From NCBI GenBank assembly GCA_023391955.1, contig JAEWAA010000433.1, positions 1 through 22,589 of the forward strand: a stretch of 22,589 bases of DNA, in the 5' to 3' direction. Made by a program: the position numbers and the translations under genes. The notes beneath the pieces were generated by a model, which saw only the letters and a list, made by a program, of their open reading frames with translations, searched no databases and had not been told where the DNA came from. Source of the DNA: Bacillota bacterium. Lineage in GTDB: Bacteria; Bacillota; Bacilli; Paenibacillales; NBRC-103111. Below, piece by piece: positions 1 to 6,982 of this stretch (positions within the stretch are counted from its first letter, which is position 1; each line of letters begins with the position of its first letter).

Positions 1-348
1 GCCCTGTACCAGTTGATGAAGCTGCAATTTCTGGAGGGCCTTCTTCTGAAGATGCGGGAGGTTGTGTCGCTTTCCAACATACATCCGACATTGGAGCCTT
101 ATATTCTGAGCGTATTCCGCGGGCTTCAAATCAGTGCAATGGAGACGCTGAACGGGCTGTCTCATGGCCGTTACCCGAATGGGTATACCCACCTTCTTGT
201 CGGCGCCGTATACGGAGCAATGCTGCCTGTCATCGACGGCACACTGAATGTGCTTCTCCCCGGAGATGCGGTTAATCCTGAGCAGGATGCCACCACGTTT
301 GAGGAATACCTGGAAACCACCTTCCGTTATCTGCGGAACGGTTTCTAG
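1..348 (+). CDS. C-terminal part of a probable TetR/AcrR-family regulator (5' end outside window)
   Basis: The frame is open from the first base of the window and stops at TAG 346-348, so about 115 C-terminal residues are visible. The fragment is helical, with a mix of hydrophobic and charged residues and no membrane segment, like the ligand-binding and dimerisation half of a TetR-type repressor. The DNA-binding helix-turn-helix would lie upstream and cannot be checked. The gene ends 53 bp before an MMPL-type exporter on the same strand. A TetR repressor directly in front of an MMPL/RND pump is a common arrangement in Bacillales, and this context supports the call more than the sequence does. 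No terminator is visible between the two, so co-transcription and local repression of the pump are likely. A different helical regulator remains possible. Confidence 0.55.
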   Translation, partial: ALYQLMKLQFLEGLLLKMREVVSLSNIHPTLEPYILSVFRGLQISAMETLNGLSHGRYPNGYTHLLVGAVYGAMLPVIDGTLNVLLPGDAVNPEQDATTFEEYLETTFRYLRNGF

Positions 349-401
349 CAGAGCTTAAGGAACGTCCGAATCTATAGAAAAAAAGGAGAGGACCATACCG
401 C

Positions 402-2840
402 ATGTCCACATTTTTGTACAAAATCGGAAGAAAGGCTTACGACAAACCCTGGTATTTTATCAGCGCCTGGATCGTCGTGCTTGCTGTTGTTGTTTCTCTG
501 CTGGGTATCAATGGGATCCACATGAGCACCGAGTTCAAAATGGAAGGCACCGAATCGCAAAAGGTGCTGGATAAACTGGAGAAGGAGCTGCCGGAGGCCT
601 CCGGCGGTCAAGCCAGCGTTGTGTTTACCGTCCCTCAGGGTCAACGCCTGGATACGCCGGAGCACATAGCTGCGGTAACGAAGGCAGTGAACAAGGTATA
701 TGGTATGGATTATGTAATTAATCCAGCCGAATTGGCCGCCGCTGCCGGAGCCGCGCAGCAGCAGGCTGCTCAAGCTGGCCAAGCGGGGCAATCCGCCGGA
801 GCCCAGGGGGCAGGCGGTGCTGGAGCGGCCGGTGCAGCCAATCCGGCAGCAGCCGGAGCCCAAGGAGCAGGTGGTGCGGGAGCAGCGCCTGCAGCCCCCG
901 CCCAGATGCCTCCCTACGGTCCGTTGATGGTCAACGGCGCTCCTGTTCCCGGTGTGCTTATCGCAACGGACGGCAGCGTTGCCCTGTTCCAATTTCAATT
1001 TACCGTTCAGCAGACCTCCCTGCCCCAAAGTGTGGCCGACGATATCGTAGCTGCGGTGACGGAAGCCGAAGCAGGCACCAGCATCAAGGCGCTGCCCAGC
1101 GACAGCTTGAGAACCGCCGAGGTCGCCATTAGCTCCAATGAGGTGTACGGTCTCATTATTGCAGCCATTGTCCTGATTATGACCCTTGGTTCTGTGGTGG
1201 CGGCAGGGCTGCCGATTGTTATCGCCTTGGTTGGTGTCGCCATCGGCGTAGGGGGCGCATTCGCCATCTCCAGCTTTGTGGCTATGGCCTCCATCACTCC
1301 CATTCTGGCGCTGATGATCGGTCTGGCCGTCGGGATTGATTATTCCCTCTTTATTGTCAACCGCCAGCGCCGTCTTATCTTCGATCAAGGGCTGTCCGCC
1401 CGTGAAGCCGCCAGCCGGGCAGTGGGAACGGCGGGAAGCGCCGTATTCTTCGCCGGCCTTACCGTTATTATCGCTCTGTGCGGTCTTCTGGTTATCCGCA
1501 TTTCCTTCTTAAGCATGATGGCGCTTATCGCCTCTGTAACGGTTTTCCTTACTGTTCTCATCGCTCTTACCCTGCTGCCGGCACTGCTTGGTCTGGTTGG
1601 GGAAAAAATCTGCTCCACAAAGGCCCGGGAAAAGGTACGCAGCCAGGCTGCAGCCGGCCGGGAGCATGGCACCGCCGACAAGTGGGTGAAGGGCATCATC
1701 AAATCCCGTTGGGCCGTGATCGTGGGCGTTATTGTCATTCTGGGCGCCGCAGCGATTCCCACCATGGATATGAAGCTCGGTATGCCTTCCGGGGCAACTG
1801 CCAACCTGGATACGCCACAGCGCCAAAGCTATGACGCCATCTCCAACGGCTTCGGAGAAGGCTTTAACGGCCCGCTGGTGATCGTAGCGGAGCCCAAGGA
1901 CCCTTCAAAGGCGATCACGCCGCAGGTTTTGGGCGGGCTTGTCCAGGACATTCAGAAGGTTCCGGATGTGTCGGTAGTGTCTCCTCTAGGCATGAAGCCT
2001 GATGGCAGTGTTGCTATCCTGAGTGTGATACCGGGCTCCGGCCCAACCGACGAAGCCACGAAGGATCTGGTTACCCACCTGCGGGACGCTGATTCGGCAT
2101 TCGCCAAAACCTACCAGGTCGAGCTGGGAGTAACCGGCTTTACGGCTATCAATATTGATATGTCCTCCAAGCTGGCAGAGGTTTTCCCGGTGTATATCGG
2201 CATTATTGTGATCCTGTCCCTGATCATTCTGCTGTTGGTTTTCCGCTCCATTCTTGTTCCCGTAAAAGCCACTGTGGGCTTCCTGCTTAGCGTGCTGGCC
2301 ACCTTCGGGATTACCACCGCCGTGTTCCAGTGGGGCTGGATGAAGGAGCTGTTCGGCTTTGATACGGGCAGTCCACTCCTGAGCTTCCTTCCCATCCTGG
2401 TAACCGGCATTCTGTACGGCCTGGCTATGGACTATCAGGTGTTCCTGGTTTCCTCCATGCGCGAGTCTTACGTTCATGGACACCGCGGCGCAGCCAGCGT
2501 CACCCACGGCTACAACCAGGTTAGCCGGGTGGTCGTAGCCGCAGCGATTATCATGGTATCCGTATTTGCAGGCTTCATCCTGTCTCCCGACATTATGATC
2601 AAACAAATGGGCTTTGCTTTGGCCATCGGTATTCTGATCGATGCCTTCATCGTCCGCATGGCGCTGGTCCCAGCAGCTATGGCCATCTTTGGAGATAAAG
2701 CCTGGTGGCTGCCCAAATGGCTGGACCGCCTCCTCCCCAATCTGGACGTAGAGGGCGACAAGCTCATCGCAGAGCTGGAACGCCAGAATGGAACCAGCAG
2801 CAGCTCTGCCCAGAAGCAAAAAACCCGCAAGGGACACTAA
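402..2840 (+). CDS. MMPL/RND-family membrane exporter
   Basis: An 812-residue transporter of the MMPL family (YdfJ-like in Bacillus; MmpL in actinobacteria). These proton-driven proteins export lipids, drugs or other hydrophobic compounds across the cytoplasmic membrane. The layout is the duplicated RND plan: one N-terminal helix (about residues 18-36), an extracytoplasmic domain, a bundle of helices around 248-400, a second helix near 436-452, a second external domain, and a final bundle around 594-755. Each bundle carries the family proton-relay motif, GIDYS near residue 311 and GLAMDY near residue 673. The first external domain contains an unusual Ala/Gly/Gln-rich insert (about residues 111-168). 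The start is preceded by GGAGAGG 10 nt upstream. The charged C-terminal tail is probably cytoplasmic. The substrate cannot be inferred. It is probably controlled by the regulator ending at 348. Confidence 0.93.
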   Translation: MSTFLYKIGRKAYDKPWYFISAWIVVLAVVVSLLGINGIHMSTEFKMEGTESQKVLDKLEKELPEASGGQASVVFTVPQGQRLDTPEHIAAVTKAVNKVYGMDYVINPAELAAAAGAAQQQAAQAGQAGQSAGAQGAGGAGAAGAANPAAAGAQGAGGAGAAPAAPAQMPPYGPLMVNGAPVPGVLIATDGSVALFQFQFTVQQTSLPQSVADDIVAAVTEAEAGTSIKALPSDSLRTAEVAISSNEVYGLIIAAIVLIMTLGSVVAAGLPIVIALVGVAIGVGGAFAISSFVAMASITPILALMIGLAVGIDYSLFIVNRQRRLIFDQGLSAREAASRAVGTAGSAVFFAGLTVIIALCGLLVIRISFLSMMALIASVTVFLTVLIALTLLPALLGLVGEKICSTKAREKVRSQAAAGREHGTADKWVKGIIKSRWAVIVGVIVILGAAAIPTMDMKLGMPSGATANLDTPQRQSYDAISNGFGEGFNGPLVIVAEPKDPSKAITPQVLGGLVQDIQKVPDVSVVSPLGMKPDGSVAILSVIPGSGPTDEATKDLVTHLRDADSAFAKTYQVELGVTGFTAINIDMSSKLAEVFPVYIGIIVILSLIILLLVFRSILVPVKATVGFLLSVLATFGITTAVFQWGWMKELFGFDTGSPLLSFLPILVTGILYGLAMDYQVFLVSSMRESYVHGHRGAASVTHGYNQVSRVVVAAAIIMVSVFAGFILSPDIMIKQMGFALAIGILIDAFIVRMALVPAAMAIFGDKAWWLPKWLDRLLPNLDVEGDKLIAELERQNGTSSSSAQKQKTRKGH
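795..887 (+). repeat. Ala/Gly-rich internal repeat in the MMPL gene
   Basis: Two 36-bp units, at 795-830 and 852-887, each encode AGAQGAGGAGAA (residues 132-143 and 151-162). They are separated by a short Ala/Pro/Asn stretch, so the repeat period is 57 bp. At DNA level the copies differ mainly at third codon positions. They sit inside a longer Ala/Gly/Gln-rich, presumably unstructured loop of the first extracytoplasmic domain. Confidence 0.85.
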
Positions 2841-2855
2841 TTTCATACCATCTTC

Positions 2856-3119
2856 AAGAGGCTGTCCGAAAAGCTAAACAGGTAAATAAATATTCGGCAA
2901 GTTACACTCCCTCCCGGAAAAGGCTGTCTTGGAAGCTTCAAACACGTTTTGTCCGCCTTCTTTTGATTAGATATAGAGGTAATAAAGCGGACAAAAAACT
3001 CGCCCTCACAGCGTATGCTTTCGAAGCTGGTTTTCCAGAGGAAAACCTTGACCCTTTTCCTCCCGGTCCTTTCTGCCGAATATTTATTCAACCATGAAGA
3101 TCTTTTCGGAAAGCCTCTT
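2856..3119. repeat. 264-bp imperfect palindrome, possible MITE-like element
   Basis: This fills most of the gene-free stretch between 2841 and 3232. The outer arms at 2856-2873 and 3102-3119 are inverted copies matching at 17 of 18 positions (AAGAGGCTGTCCGAAAAG on the left). A second pair at 2885-2899 and 3074-3088 is a perfect 15-bp inverted match (AATAAATATTCGGCA), nearly in register with the first. A third pair at 2947-2956 and 2987-2996 (TTTTGTCCGC) is also perfect but sits off-centre. The right arm runs into a T tract, so the element could also end transcription from the exporter gene. No coding sequence is convincing inside it, and no flanking target duplication is evident. The outer end loosely resembles insertion-sequence termini, which is only an inference. 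Confidence 0.7.
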
Positions 3120-3232
3120 TTTTGCCTGCCTAAACGCACTTGGGAGCTCGCTCTGTGGGTTGCATAAAACCCCTCCCGGAGGCTCATCTTAACGATGGCT
3201 CATCAATCCCAAATAAGAAAGGAACGAAACCA

Positions 3233-3751
3233 ATGGGCGTTTTGGACGGCAACTCCAAGCAGCAACCTCTGCATTATGGTGAAATTAATGACATCTGGAG
3301 CTTTTCGATGAAGGCAAAAGGCTGCATTTCCACCAACCGTGCTTTCCTGAACCACGCGGAGGATAAAGAACTGAAGGGTGTCCTCAAGGACATCATCAAT
3401 CAAGCCGAGCTGGAAGCAAGTGAATGCGACAGCATTCTCATCGCCAACGGCATTGTGCCGTTCCCTGCATGGCCCGAACGTCCCGAAGCCAAATTCGAGG
3501 ATATCCCTGTGGGTGCCCGGTTCAGCGACCAGGAAATTGCTGCAATGGCCGGTGCAGATACCTCCTTGGGTTTGGTAGCCTGCAGCCAAGTTATGGGGAT
3601 GTCTATCCGTGAGGATATCGGCGCTCTGTTCGGCAAGTACCATATGACCAAAGCGGCACTGGGCCTGAAAATCCTGAAGATGTGCAAGGATAAAGGCTGG
3701 ATCGTGCCTCCTCCGCTTCAGCTGAAGCGCCCCGAGCTGGTAGAGGTTTAA
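3233..3751 (+). CDS. DUF3231-family protein
   Basis: A 172-residue soluble, helical protein that I recognise as the DUF3231 type common in Bacillus and Paenibacillus, where family members are about this long or are double-length tandem versions. Visible family features are the N-terminal PLHYGE region, NHAEDKELK, the central DIPVGARFSDQEI segment and the SQVMGMSIREDIG stretch near the C-terminal third. The fold is probably a ferritin-like helical bundle related to spore-coat CotF proteins, and no biochemical function is established to my knowledge. The start chosen is the ATG at 3233, preceded by AAAGGAA about 9 nt upstream. An in-frame extension to 3140 has no ribosome site and is less likely. 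The gene stands alone, with the palindromic element before it and a strong terminator after it. Confidence 0.75.
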   Translation: MGVLDGNSKQQPLHYGEINDIWSFSMKAKGCISTNRAFLNHAEDKELKGVLKDIINQAELEASECDSILIANGIVPFPAWPERPEAKFEDIPVGARFSDQEIAAMAGADTSLGLVACSQVMGMSIREDIGALFGKYHMTKAALGLKILKMCKDKGWIVPPPLQLKRPELVEV

Positions 3752-3756
3752 TACCG

Positions 3757-3785
3757 GTGCCCCCTGCTGCTGCGGGGGGTTTTTA
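3757..3785 (+). terminator. Rho-independent terminator after the DUF3231 gene
   Basis: A GC-rich stem with CCCCC at 3760-3764 pairing with the G run at 3774-3779, followed by TTTTT. The T tract overlaps the stop codon of the convergent gene ending at 3783. On the minus strand the stem is not followed by a T run, so it serves mainly the plus-strand gene. Confidence 0.85.
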
Positions 3786-4241
3786 GGTTTTCAGCTTTGC
3801 CCACACCTCCTTCATGTACCGGGCCAGCCGGATTTCCATCTGGGCCCGTGTTTCCTCTCTGGTAATCCCGAAGGTGCCGGAATAGCCCTTGTAGCGGTAT
3901 ATGTACTGCAGAACAATCTCATCCTGCTCCCCGGGTGAAATGTGGATATTTCTCCGTGTCAGCTCGCGCCTAAGCCCGAATAGCTCCCGCTCGGCGATAG
4001 AGGCGATTTCCTCCGCCAGGGCGATGTACAGCGTTTTGAACAGCTCCTTGCCGGTCTGGAGCCGGTCAATGTTTCGCTGGATCACTGTCAGCATATAGGG
4101 CAGCAGAATATAGTCTCGAATCATGACCCACTCCTCCACGGTGGGCTGATCGCCTAAGGGCTTGTCATACCGCACCTCATAAGCCTCGGTATGCTCCTTA
4201 AGCAGAAATTTGGTTGTCCATCTGTCTTCGCCGGAACTCAT
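3783..4241 (-). CDS. Uncharacterised protein, third gene of the SOS operon
   Basis: A 152-residue, charge-rich, predicted mostly helical soluble protein that I do not recognise. It has no signal peptide or membrane segment. The N-terminal third contains a short hydrophobic helix region (YILLPYMLTVI), and the C-terminal half is rich in Arg and Glu. Its ATG overlaps the stop codon of the polymerase gene in an ATGA arrangement (4238-4241), so the two are translationally coupled and co-transcribed. Y-family polymerase genes in Bacillales often travel with small partner proteins such as YolD, but this one does not show clear YolD features. A role in damage tolerance or polymerase regulation is inferred from position only. 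Confidence 0.75.
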   Translation of the reverse strand: MSSGEDRWTTKFLLKEHTEAYEVRYDKPLGDQPTVEEWVMIRDYILLPYMLTVIQRNIDRLQTGKELFKTLYIALAEEIASIAERELFGLRRELTRRNIHISPGEQDEIVLQYIYRYKGYSGTFGITREETRAQMEIRLARYMKEVWAKLKT

Positions 4242-5503
4242 ATAAAATGTCCTCCGATCTGTCCTGCCCGCTCCCGCGCCACCCCCGCCTCAAACAAGGA
4301 GGAGGCCCGCAGAATGGCATCGCTGCCGTAGCGGTCTTTGATCTGGTCTATGGTGCGTTCCATGGCATAAAGTTTGGGCCGATTATCGAACAAGGTAAGC
4401 TGGTAGGTGTCATCCCCCGTGAGCTGATCCAGGGCAATGGTCAAATGTCCAACCGGCAGCCCCGACCAGTACCGCCGAAAAAGTTCTTGAGCCGCCTCCG
4501 CCACCTCATGGGTCAAAGAAGTAGGCTGCGGCAGGGTAACCTGCCGGCCGAAGGAGTTTCCCCGTTCCCCGTCGGTTTCGGCAGCTCCCACAAAAACCAC
4601 CTGCCCCATCACCCCGTATTTCCGGGCCCGCCGGCAAACCTCCACCACCAGCTCCAAAAGCACCACCTCAATGTCCTCCAGCTTGCGGTAGAGGCTGGCC
4701 CGGAGGGTTTTCCCGTGGCTGATGCTTTTGTGCTTGCCGGGCCGGATTCCCGCCTTCACAGCGCTAGGGTCGATCCCCCTGGCCACCTGCCAATAATATT
4801 CCGCTTTAATGTCGCTTTGTTTGCCCATTTCGTACCGCATTCTCCTTTTGAAATCCCCCAGCTCCAGCCGCGCCAAATCTCCGATGGTCTGGATGCCCAT
4901 CCGCATAAAGTGCCGGGTCATCCGGCCGGCCACCATGTACATCTGATGAATGGGCAGAGGCCACAGCTCCTGCTCCAGATTGTCGTATCCCAGCCGGAAA
5001 ACCCCTCCCTCCCGTTTCTTGGCAAAGTTGTCCGTAGCGGTTTTGGCCAAAATTTTCGTCGGTCCGATCCCCACCCGGGTCCATACACCGGTGGATACCA
5101 GAACCCGGTTCTGGATATTGCGCGCCAGTTCCTCCGCAGTTCCGTACTTGTGAAGAGTGCCCGTCACATCCAGAAACTGCTCGTCAATAGAGAACGGCTC
5201 CACCTGATCCGTATACGCTTCGTAAATTTTGGTGATAAACAAAGACAGCTTGATGTACATCCGCATCCGCGGCCGGATCACCACCAGCTCCGGGCACTTC
5301 CTCCGGGCTTGGAACACCCGCTCCGCTGTAGTCACTCCCCGGCCTTTGGCAAGAGGGCATGCGGCCAAAATAATGCCCGACGGGCGCTCCGGATCTCCGA
5401 TGGCCACAGGTGTTTCTTTCAGTTCGGGGCGGGCCGCCTTTTCTACGCTGGCGTAGAAGGACTGGCAGTCAATCAGAAAGATCACCCGCTCCCCGCCCGT
5501 CAC
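4238..5503 (-). CDS. Y-family (UvrX/UmuC-type) translesion DNA polymerase
   Basis: An error-prone translesion polymerase of about 421 residues, related to UvrX and the ImpB/MucB/SamB group. With the chosen start, the first metal-binding Asp is D12 in LIDCQSFYAS, with F16-Y17 in the steric-gate region. The second catalytic motif is SIDEQFLD with D107 and E108. A helix-hairpin-helix thumb follows (GIQTIGDLARL). Near the C terminus, QLTLF at about residues 368-372 is a canonical beta-clamp binding motif. The start is uncertain. GTG 5503 overlaps the stop of the upstream gene (GTGA), and GTG 5485 follows a GGGGAG only 3 nt away. The ATG at 5578 would overlap the upstream gene by more than 70 nt and adds an implausible Cys/Arg/Gly leader. 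It is the central gene of a LexA-controlled operon. Confidence 0.92.
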   Translation of the reverse strand: MTGGERVIFLIDCQSFYASVEKAARPELKETPVAIGDPERPSGIILAACPLAKGRGVTTAERVFQARRKCPELVVIRPRMRMYIKLSLFITKIYEAYTDQVEPFSIDEQFLDVTGTLHKYGTAEELARNIQNRVLVSTGVWTRVGIGPTKILAKTATDNFAKKREGGVFRLGYDNLEQELWPLPIHQMYMVAGRMTRHFMRMGIQTIGDLARLELGDFKRRMRYEMGKQSDIKAEYYWQVARGIDPSAVKAGIRPGKHKSISHGKTLRASLYRKLEDIEVVLLELVVEVCRRARKYGVMGQVVFVGAAETDGERGNSFGRQVTLPQPTSLTHEVAEAAQELFRRYWSGLPVGHLTIALDQLTGDDTYQLTLFDNRPKLYAMERTIDQIKDRYGSDAILRASSLFEAGVARERAGQIGGHFI

Positions 5504-5694
5504 GACACCGACGCCACCGGCTGAACCGCCATAATCCGTTCGGCCAGAAACAGCCGCGGTGCACCTGCAGCATAACAATGCGCCTTGATTTTCCCGCCCT
5601 CCACCGCCAGCACCCGGATGCGGCGTTTGCTGAAAGCTCCCGATTTGTCCTGATAAATGATCGTGACGGTGTGGCCCACATACTTTTGCATCAT
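5500..5694 (-). CDS. Small WYL-like protein, first gene of the SOS operon
   Basis: A 64-residue protein starting at ATG 5694, with GGAGG six nt upstream; an ATG at 5691 is the alternative. The sequence reads like the core of a WYL-type Sm/SH3 barrel: an early VTIIYQDKSG strand pair, then RRIRVLAVEGG, then IKAHCYAAGAPRLF followed by AERI. That order recalls the WYL pattern of an aromatic/cysteine strand, then an R-x-F-x-x-x-RI ending. WYL domains are known to bind nucleic acid or nucleotide-like ligands and regulate DNA-damage responses, but normally sit in larger proteins. It is the first gene after the SOS promoter and its TGA overlaps the polymerase GTG. The WYL assignment is by eye; a YolD-like or unrelated small barrel is possible. 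Confidence 0.7.
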   Translation of the reverse strand: MMQKYVGHTVTIIYQDKSGAFSKRRIRVLAVEGGKIKAHCYAAGAPRLFLAERIMAVQPVASVS

Positions 5695-5712
5695 AACCGC
5701 CTCCACAAAATA

Positions 5713-5758
5713 AGAACGTATATTCGTATTATATGCACGAATGTATGTTCTTATGCAA
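5713..5758 (-). promoter_or_regulatory. SOS promoter with two LexA (DinR) boxes
   Basis: Two 14-bp sites fit the Bacillus SOS consensus CGAACRNRYGTTCG at 12 of 14 positions: CGAATATACGTTCT (minus strand, 5713-5726) and CGAATGTATGTTCT (plus strand, 5738-5751), 25 bp centre to centre. A perfect -10 TATAAT lies at 5728-5733 (minus strand) between them, and TTGCAT at 5753-5758 is a plausible -35 with a 19-bp spacer. One box fills the spacer and the other covers the likely start site, so LexA should shut this promoter tightly until DNA damage occurs. Confidence 0.85.
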
Positions 5759-5770
5759 GTGGAAATTATA

Positions 5771-5786
5771 CACAATTGCAATTGTG
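5771..5786. repeat. 16-bp perfect palindrome upstream of the SOS promoter
   Basis: CACAATTGCAATTGTG is a perfect 16-bp dyad lying 12 bp upstream of the -35 of the SOS operon and 9 bp from the terminator of the neighbouring operon. It could be an operator or a chance AT-rich palindrome. There is no T tract, so it is not a terminator. Confidence 0.5.
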
Positions 5787-5794
5787 CCCGGCAG

Positions 5795-5828
5795 CAAAAA
5801 ACCGCCTTCGTTTAAAAAGGCGGCTTTC
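5795..5828 (-). terminator. Rho-independent terminator of the MarR-PaiA-kinase-like operon
   Basis: On the minus strand, CCGCCTT pairs with AAGGCGG around an A/T-rich loop and is followed by TTTTTT (plus-strand arms 5802-5808 and 5817-5823, A run 5796-5801). It lies 20 bp after the stop of the P-loop gene and separates that operon from the SOS promoter. Confidence 0.88.
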
Positions 5829-5847
5829 CGGAGTGGCTTCGCTATAT

Positions 5848-6405
5848 TTACAATTGAAACTTCTCCTTGATCATGACCGCAACCTCTGCGGCAGATAAAT
5901 CAGTATTATTAATCCGGAGGTAATTCTCCCTCTGAATTTCTCCCTCATAGGAATTCAGCCGATGCTGCTCAGCGGTTCTTTTCAATTCCTGTTCGGATCG
6001 GCCAACATCCCGCTTCGTAGGTTTATGCTCCAGCCTATGAGGCGTTTTGTTCCGCTCTACTCTCTGGTCAAGCTCTGCTTCAAGCTCAACCAGGCACACC
6101 TCAGCCCCTTTTTCTTCGAAAATGCCAAACACCTTATTTACATAATCCCAATCGCTCTGTAAATCAAATGCCCACACATAGGTAAATATTAAACCCGGCA
6201 TTTCACTGGCCGCGGCAGCTTCGAAGATATCCTGCCTGAATTTATTCGTCAATCTCCACATCTCACGGCTAAAGCCAAAATAAGGAACCAGCATTTCAAT
6301 CGTCATGTGATTGTGGAACAGCTTTAGCTCCGTAACTTTCTCCAGTTCATGCCCTACGGTCATTTTCCCCACCGCTTGGGGTCCGAATATCAGAACAAAT
6401 TTCAA
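5848..6405 (-). CDS. P-loop NTPase, shikimate/nucleotide kinase-like
   Basis: A 185-residue cytoplasmic P-loop protein. The N terminus is a hydrophobic strand leading into GPQAVGKMT (about residues 8-16), a Walker A loop in which Met follows the Lys and Thr follows the Met. This GKMT variant is typical of a group of small kinases often annotated as shikimate kinase-like or AAA family. Further features are a conserved HNHMTIEML segment after the first helix, a lid-like basic region (ERNKTPHRLEHKPTKRD), and a C-terminal strand-helix with INNTDLSA, where nucleoside-monophosphate-type kinases often carry IDNT. The start is TTG at 6405, with AGGAGGAGG six nt upstream. It lies 37 bp after paiA with no terminator between, so it is probably the last gene of that operon. 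The phosphoryl acceptor is unknown. Confidence 0.8.
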   Translation of the reverse strand: MKFVLIFGPQAVGKMTVGHELEKVTELKLFHNHMTIEMLVPYFGFSREMWRLTNKFRQDIFEAAAASEMPGLIFTYVWAFDLQSDWDYVNKVFGIFEEKGAEVCLVELEAELDQRVERNKTPHRLEHKPTKRDVGRSEQELKRTAEQHRLNSYEGEIQRENYLRINNTDLSAAEVAVMIKEKFQL

Positions 6406-6442
6406 GGGTAACCTCCTCCTGTAAAGATTATAGCTGATTCAA

Positions 6443-6958
6443 TTACAATCTCTTCGTCAGGATAAAGTCCGTTTGCTCCTCATCCCCCATAAAGAAGGAA
6501 TGTGCTCCCGTTTGCTCGAACCCCTGCTTCCGGTAAAAATCCTTGGCATTCTCATTTTTCTCCCATACACCCAGCCAAATTTCCGTCTTACCGCGGAGAC
6601 GGGCGGTTTCGGCCGCCTTGTTCATCAGATGTTTACCCAGCCCCTTGCGGTGGAACTGCTGCCGCACATAAACCCTTTCTATCTCAAGGGAGTTCTCCCC
6701 CATCTTTTCCGATTGGGCATCGTTCACATTGACCTTCAGATAGCCCGCAGGCTCATCCTGATAATATATCAGGTGGAATTCCGTTCCGGGGGTGGACAGT
6801 TCCTCTTCCAGCCTCTTTAAGTTGAACGCCTTATCCAGATATGCCTTCATATTTTCCGGCGTGTTCTGCTCCTTGAAGGTATCAGTGAAGGTTTCAATGC
6901 TGAGCTCCTGCAGCAGCCCCACATCCTCCAGACTGCATGTTTTTATTTCTACCATCAC
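6443..6958 (-). CDS. paiA: PaiA-type GNAT N-acetyltransferase (spermidine/spermine)
   Basis: A GCN5-related acetyltransferase of 171 residues, the same length as Bacillus subtilis PaiA and recalling it closely in several segments: LSIETFTDTFKEQNTPENMK near the N terminus, NVNDAQSE, IWLGVWEKNENAKDFY, and GAHSFFMGDEEQTD at the end. The acetyl-CoA loop is QFHRKGLGKHL (about residues 101-111). PaiA acetylates spermidine and spermine and in B. subtilis affects sporulation and degradative-enzyme expression; activity here is inferred. The start is GTG 6958, with AAGGAG 9 nt upstream of that GTG; ATG 6955 immediately after it is an alternative. The gene lies 24 bp after a MarR regulator. The usual partner paiB is not in the window. 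Confidence 0.88.
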   Translation of the reverse strand: MMVEIKTCSLEDVGLLQELSIETFTDTFKEQNTPENMKAYLDKAFNLKRLEEELSTPGTEFHLIYYQDEPAGYLKVNVNDAQSEKMGENSLEIERVYVRQQFHRKGLGKHLMNKAAETARLRGKTEIWLGVWEKNENAKDFYRKQGFEQTGAHSFFMGDEEQTDFILTKRL

Positions 6959-6982
6959 AAAACCTAACTCCTTTATGGCAAA

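Noticed and set aside
372..1388. 338-aa minus-strand open frame opposite the MMPL gene
   Set aside because: It is a Gly/Ser/Arg/His-rich reading with no domain, lying wholly opposite a well-supported transporter gene; its length comes from the GC-rich Ala/Gly codons.
1986..2846. 286-aa minus-strand open frame opposite the end of the MMPL gene
   Set aside because: No recognisable fold and a His/Gln/Asn-rich composition typical of an antisense shadow.
2843..3187. Open frames on both strands across the palindromic element
   Set aside because: Both read through the inverted repeats, lack ribosome sites and have no domain; symmetry of the palindrome explains the paired frames.
4214..5524. 436-aa plus-strand open frame opposite the polymerase gene
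   Set aside because: Pro/His/Arg-rich shadow without domains; the minus-strand polymerase has all catalytic motifs.
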